Positions 5,878 to 6,308 of a stretch of DNA of 6,308 nt are shown here, piece by piece. The position numbers were made by a program, and so were the translations under genes. Each line of letters begins with the position of its first letter. The stretch's first letter is position 1. The notes below the pieces were generated by a model that saw only the letters and a program-made list of their open reading frames with translations, ran no database searches and was not told the DNA's origin. Origin of the DNA: Clostridia bacterium (lineage in GTDB: Bacteria > Bacillota_A > Clostridia > Oscillospirales > CAG-272); contig JAGDAM010000382.1 of the NCBI GenBank assembly GCA_017959485.1, positions 1-6,308 of the forward strand, in the 5' to 3' direction.

Positions 5878-6285
5878 ATGCCCGGAGCAAGAAAACTCGG
5901 CAGGCCCACAGCTCACAGAAACGCCATGCTGCGGGGGCTTGTCACCTATCTTTTCAAATACGGCAAGGTCGAGACAACTGCGACCAGAGCCAGAGAAGTG
6001 AGCTCGGTGGCGGAGAAAATGATCACACTCGGCAAACAGAATACGCTTGCCAGCCGCCGCGCCGCTCTTTCATATATCACCGAAGAAAGTGTCGTGACCG
6101 ATCTTTTTGAGAAGATCGCGCCCCGCTATGAGGACGTAAACGGAGGTTACACCGCCATTTACAAAACAGGTCCCCGCCGCGGAGACGCTGCCGAGATGGC
6201 AGTGATCACGCTCGTTCCCACCAAAGAGGAGCTCGAGGCTGCCGCCAAGAAGTCCTCCAAGGGAAAGAAGCCGGAATCCAAATAA
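5878..6285 (+). CDS. rplQ: 50S ribosomal protein L17
   Basis: L17 is a bacterial-specific 50S protein near the peptide exit tunnel opening. The 135-residue product begins [40 protein letters not shown], the diagnostic N-terminal block (residues 31-40 include the family signature region). It closes with the conserved [24 protein letters not shown] (91-114). The tail 115-135 is Lys/Glu/Ala-rich and variable, making the protein somewhat longer than the 112-127 residues common in the family. The ATG at 5878 follows two in-frame stops (TAA TAA) and the purine tract at 5855-5870. rplQ is the normal last gene of the alpha operon. No terminator is visible in the 23 bases left in the window, so whether transcription continues cannot be judged. 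Confidence 0.98.
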   Translation: MPGARKLGRPTAHRNAMLRGLVTYLFKYGKVETTATRAREVSSVAEKMITLGKQNTLASRRAALSYITEESVVTDLFEKIAPRYEDVNGGYTAIYKTGPRRGDAAEMAVITLVPTKEELEAAAKKSSKGKKPESK

Positions 6286-6308
6286 GATCCCGGAAGACGG
6301 AAAACGAG

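Noticed and set aside
1..6308. Mobile elements, CRISPR arrays, tRNA or rRNA genes
   Set aside because: The window is filled by conserved operon genes with short gaps. No inverted-repeat ends, spaced repeats, transposase or structured-RNA gene is visible.

Overview
The window is a contiguous piece of the bacterial spc and alpha ribosomal-protein operons, with every gene on the + strand. The order is (end of rplO?) - secY - adk - map - infA - rpmJ - rpsM - rpsK - rpsD - rpoA - rplQ. secY, adk, map and infA sitting directly ahead of rpmJ-rpsM-rpsK-rpsD-rpoA-rplQ is the Bacillota (Firmicutes) arrangement; in E. coli adk, map and infA lie elsewhere. A clostridial source, possibly Oscillospirales-like, is my inference from four things: strong AGGAGG-type ribosome binding sites, a zinc-type adenylate kinase LID, a cysteine-containing S4 and the 37-residue zinc form of L36. 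The third codon positions are rich in G and C. I cannot name a genus.

Layout: 1-44 holds a possible last few codons of rplO and the secY ribosome binding site. 45-1391 is secY (protein-export channel). 1416-2063 is adk and 2064-2822 is map, joined with no spacer. 2862-3089 is infA and 3145-3258 is rpmJ, a short gene that is easy to miss; neither has an ATG start. 3295-4765 carries rpsM, rpsK and rpsD (30S proteins S13, S11, S4). 4839-5804 is rpoA and 5878-6285 is rplQ. The last 23 bases hold nothing I recognise. No gap reaches 300 bases; the longest are 73 bp before rpoA and 73 bp before rplQ, and both contain a GC-rich hairpin.

The genes join translation (S13, S11, S4, L17, L36, IF-1), transcription (RNA polymerase alpha), N-terminal methionine removal, adenine-nucleotide balance and membrane insertion in one growth-related transcription unit. 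I see no convincing internal promoter or intrinsic terminator, so read-through along the whole window is the simplest reading.

This is ordinary core genome and I found no new system. The points worth a second look are small: infA has no possible AUG start and may begin at CUG; S4 carries about ten extra residues next to its zinc knuckle; the Adk zinc site is C-x-C instead of C-x-x-C; and hairpins sit before rpoA and rplQ.
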